Source: Candidatus Gastranaerophilales bacterium (GTDB lineage Bacteria > Cyanobacteriota > Vampirovibrionia > Gastranaerophilales > Gastranaerophilaceae). Taken from it: a stretch of 64,000 nt of DNA. Below are positions 62,276 through 64,000 of the stretch, piece after piece. The notes beneath the pieces were generated by a model. That model was given only the letters and a program-made list of their open reading frames with translations. It made no database searches and had not been told where the DNA came from. The first letter of the stretch is position 1. Every line of letters begins with the position of its first letter. Where the stretch lies: positions 41,565-105,564 of the forward strand of contig CALVAA010000007.1 in the NCBI GenBank assembly GCA_944325315.1, written 5' to 3'. Made by a program: the position numbers and the translations under genes.

Positions 62276-63090
62276 TGAAAAAGTTATATTATTTAGGTCC
62301 AAAAGGAACATATTCGGAGCTTGCTTGCGGGTATGCAAATAAAGTTTTGTTTTTTGAATATGAGCCTTTCCCTGTTTCAACTATTGCAAAAATAATAGAA
62401 ATGACATCTAAAAGTCCTTTAAGCTGTGCTGTTGTCCCTATTGAAAATTCTATTGAAGGAATTGTTCGCCAAAGTCTTGATGCGATATATGCATCTGATG
62501 TTAAAATTCAAGCCCAATTTGAAGTTCAAATTAAACATTGTTTAATTTCAAAAGGGAAAAAAGATAGGGTTAAAAATATTGTTTCACATCCTCAGGCTCT
62601 TGCACAGTGCCAAAAATATATCCTGGAAAATTTTGATGAAAATATAAACCTGATTAATGTTGATTCAACATCTTCCGCTTTAAGTTTTTTAAAGGACAAA
62701 GATGAAACTTTTGCAGCTATTGCCTCAAAAAATTCTATTTATGATTCAAAATTTTTTATTTTAGATGAAAATATAGGCGACATTAAAGATAATAAAACCC
62801 GTTTTGTTATAGTATCTTTAAAAGATATGGAAATAGCTGAAAAAATAAGAACTTCGATTGCTTTTAATACAAAAAATGAGCCGGCTGCATTATTGAAAAT
62901 ATTGTCTATTATTGCAAAATATGGTCTGAATTTGGTTTATCTTGAATCCCGCCCTTCGAAAAGAGTGTTTGGCGAATACAATTTTTTTGCAGATATTGAC
63001 AGGGGAATTTCAATGATAGAAGAGCCGTTGGAGCTTATTAATAAAGAGTGTAATTATTATAAATTCCTTGGCAGTTATCCAAGTGTGTAG
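62275..63090 (+). CDS. pheA: Prephenate dehydratase with ACT domain
   Basis: PheA converts prephenate to phenylpyruvate in phenylalanine synthesis. The catalytic domain (~1-180) shows YLGPKGTYSE, VVPIENSIEGIVRQSLD, VSHPQALAQC and DNKTRFVIV with the catalytic Thr-Arg-Phe. The ACT regulatory domain (~190-271) has NEPAALLKILSIIAKYGLNL and the ESRPSK motif that binds phenylalanine. It starts at a GTG sharing one base with the smpB stop (TAGTG). It has no chorismate mutase domain. Confidence 0.96.
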   Translation: MKKLYYLGPKGTYSELACGYANKVLFFEYEPFPVSTIAKIIEMTSKSPLSCAVVPIENSIEGIVRQSLDAIYASDVKIQAQFEVQIKHCLISKGKKDRVKNIVSHPQALAQCQKYILENFDENINLINVDSTSSALSFLKDKDETFAAIASKNSIYDSKFFILDENIGDIKDNKTRFVIVSLKDMEIAEKIRTSIAFNTKNEPAALLKILSIIAKYGLNLVYLESRPSKRVFGEYNFFADIDRGISMIEEPLELINKECNYYKFLGSYPSV

Positions 63091-63140
63091 TTTTTTTAAA
63101 AATTTTGTATTAAAACTTTAAAACGTAGTATTATAATTTT

Positions 63141-63638
63141 ATGTTAAGTTTTTTGCAGCCAAAAAGTAAACTTCAGGTGCATACATATAGGGAAATTCCT
63201 ATAGAATCGCTTAGAATTTTAGGCATTGCACAGGTAAACCCATATTATAGCGAGGATTATCAAAGTGATAAATTAATCACTCTTGTTTGTTTTGCAAATG
63301 AATCCAAAGATTATGATGAAAAAGAAGCTATGGTTTTAACCTCATATTTTGCATTAAGAAGATGTCCCAAATGCAAACATGTTGAATTGTTGCCTGTTGA
63401 AATAAAAATAAATTTTGATTCAATATATTTAAAGCACGAAGAAGAAATTGCCTATGATGCTTATGAGCAACATCCTACAAGACGCCATAGTCCTACTTAT
63501 GTCAGATGTTTTTGTAAACATTGCTCAAGTTGTTTTGAAATAAGAGTAAAAAATTCGGATGTTTGGATTAAAGAATCTAAAAAGTTAAAGCCTAAAGATT
63601 TAATAGGCTCAGGTTGGGAAGAATATTGTTTTGAGTAG
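63141..63638 (+). CDS. Hypothetical Cys-rich (zinc-binding) protein
   Basis: This 165-aa protein has two Cys pairs suited to a zinc site: CPKC at 75-78 and, after ~45 residues, CFCKHCSSC at 123-131. A His-rich loop (YEQHPTRRHSPTY) lies between. Nothing else is recognised. TATTAT/TATAAT boxes lie 3-6 nt before the ATG and there is no ribosome site. It is the last gene before what looks like an rRNA leader; a nucleic-acid-binding or translation-linked role is possible but not shown. Confidence 0.75.
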   Translation: MLSFLQPKSKLQVHTYREIPIESLRILGIAQVNPYYSEDYQSDKLITLVCFANESKDYDEKEAMVLTSYFALRRCPKCKHVELLPVEIKINFDSIYLKHEEEIAYDAYEQHPTRRHSPTYVRCFCKHCSSCFEIRVKNSDVWIKESKKLKPKDLIGSGWEEYCFE

Positions 63639-63662
63639 TTTAAAAAAAATTTGAAAAAGTAC

Positions 63663-63717
63663 TTGATTTTATTTTTTTATGTTTTAATATAATAATTACA
63701 CGAGTTAATTAACTCGT
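63663..63717 (+). promoter_or_regulatory. Promoter followed by an 18-bp perfect palindrome
   Basis: TTGATT (63663-63668) and TATAAT (63688-63693) with a 19-nt spacer direct transcription to about 63700, where a perfect palindrome ACGAGTTAATTAACTCGT (63700-63717) begins. The transcript would thus start with the palindrome, either as an operator or as a 5' hairpin. The rest of the region to 63816 holds CAAACTC-ATTA-GAGTTTG (a 7-bp stem) and no reading frame. Confidence 0.6.
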
Positions 63718-63816
63718 TAGTACATTCTCACGAATCCCAATTAAATTTTTTCAAATTCACCTTTTGAAGACAAACTCATTAGAGTTTGAAGATTTTAAAA
63801 ATTTCAAATAAAATAT

Positions 63817-64000
63817 TTGACATTTAAAATTGACGTGATAATGTAGATAAAGCAACCGGCTGGAGTATTATCTTGTACAGGTTTGTGAAATTAAGGAAAC
63901 ACCTTTTTATTGATTTGCAATAAATTCCGCTTTCCTTTTCGTACATTGAAAATAGAATATCATATCATGTCGATTGTAGTGTCGTTAGTCATTCGGAGTC
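63817..64000 (+). other. Probable leader of an rRNA operon, 16S beyond the right edge
   Basis: A second promoter TTGACA (63817-63822) / TAATGT (63839-63844, spacer 16) precedes about 150 nt with no frame. At 63941-63960 the sequence GTACATTGAAAATAGAATAT closely resembles the GTACxTTGAAAAxTGAATA element common in bacterial rRNA leaders and spacers. I infer that the 16S gene starts shortly after 64000. Confidence 0.55.

Noticed and set aside
1..64000. CRISPR arrays, insertion sequences, prophage genes, tRNA genes
   Set aside because: I looked on both strands and saw no repeat-spacer pattern, transposase motif, phage structural gene or cloverleaf. Paralogue pairs (GT-C, TolC, ABC-2 permeases) account for the repeated protein sequence.

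Overview
The window is AT-rich DNA, densely coded on both strands. It carries no CRISPR array, insertion sequence, phage gene or tRNA that I could recognise. It looks like a chromosomal segment of a small-genome, didermic bacterium: there are two TolC-type outer-membrane factors, an SLH-domain protein, UppS and UppP, and a LytR-CpsA-Psr protein. The combination of an SLH protein, a GH57 glucanase, a DUF512 radical SAM protein, a GTAC-N4-GTAC LexA-type box and several large Asn/Gln/Ser-rich proteins without signal peptides suggests the non-photosynthetic cyanobacterial sister lineage (Gastranaerophilales / Vampirovibrionia). That assignment is inference; the 16S gene that would settle it probably begins just past the right edge.

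Layout. 1-2350: a cut-off membrane protein, a short-loop rubredoxin, and a 490-aa glycine-zipper protein ending in a perfect terminator. 2345-8230 (minus): a five-gene YbhGFSR-type ABC exporter with its own TolC. 8279-12814: hisF, a GGDEF protein, a membrane-anchored beta-lactamase-fold serine hydrolase, and an SLH protein with a clear promoter and terminator. 13106-15696: a TetR-controlled aldo/keto reductase operon whose second reductase is frameshifted. 15699-18814: two zinc alcohol dehydrogenases divergent from an Fe-S oxidoreductase. 18811-25634: TPR, LCP, CHASE2-GGDEF, an XRE/zinc-ribbon protein and secDF. 25871-28797: two small proteins behind a switch-like leader, a DRE-TIM aldolase and a Na+/H+ antiporter. 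28820-34477 (minus): three paralogous GT-C glycosyltransferases interleaved with uppS and rdgB. 34572-39480: PadR-like regulator, DUF512 protein, a 24-aa mini-ORF, a 701-aa unknown membrane protein and a secreted metzincin. 39514-44075: a MarR-controlled EmrAB/TolC drug exporter around an 18-bp perfect palindrome. 44090-51527: an orphan DNA methyltransferase, a 5'-nucleotidase-like phosphatase, uppP, queD, a thioesterase, a lexA/umuD-umuC pair, rqcP and a PfkB kinase. 51566-57011: recF, a GH57 enzyme and a hybrid sensor kinase. 57067-61709: a 1110-aa protein ending in a calpain-like cysteine protease, beside a membrane-anchored HEIGH metallopeptidase. 61814-64000: smpB, pheA, an unknown Cys-rich protein, and what looks like an rRNA operon leader.

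Three themes run through the window. First, envelope and export: UppS/UppP/LCP and GT-C enzymes would share undecaprenyl phosphate, and two tripartite efflux systems and SecDF serve the membrane. Second, a set of unusual proteins with disordered N-termini and no Sec signal, including the calpain-like protease and its glycine-rich relative at 852-2324; these are the best candidates for an undescribed secreted or cell-contact system. Third, gene expression: at least a dozen genes have a -10 box ending about 6-8 nt before the start codon and no Shine-Dalgarno sequence, so leaderless mRNAs appear common.
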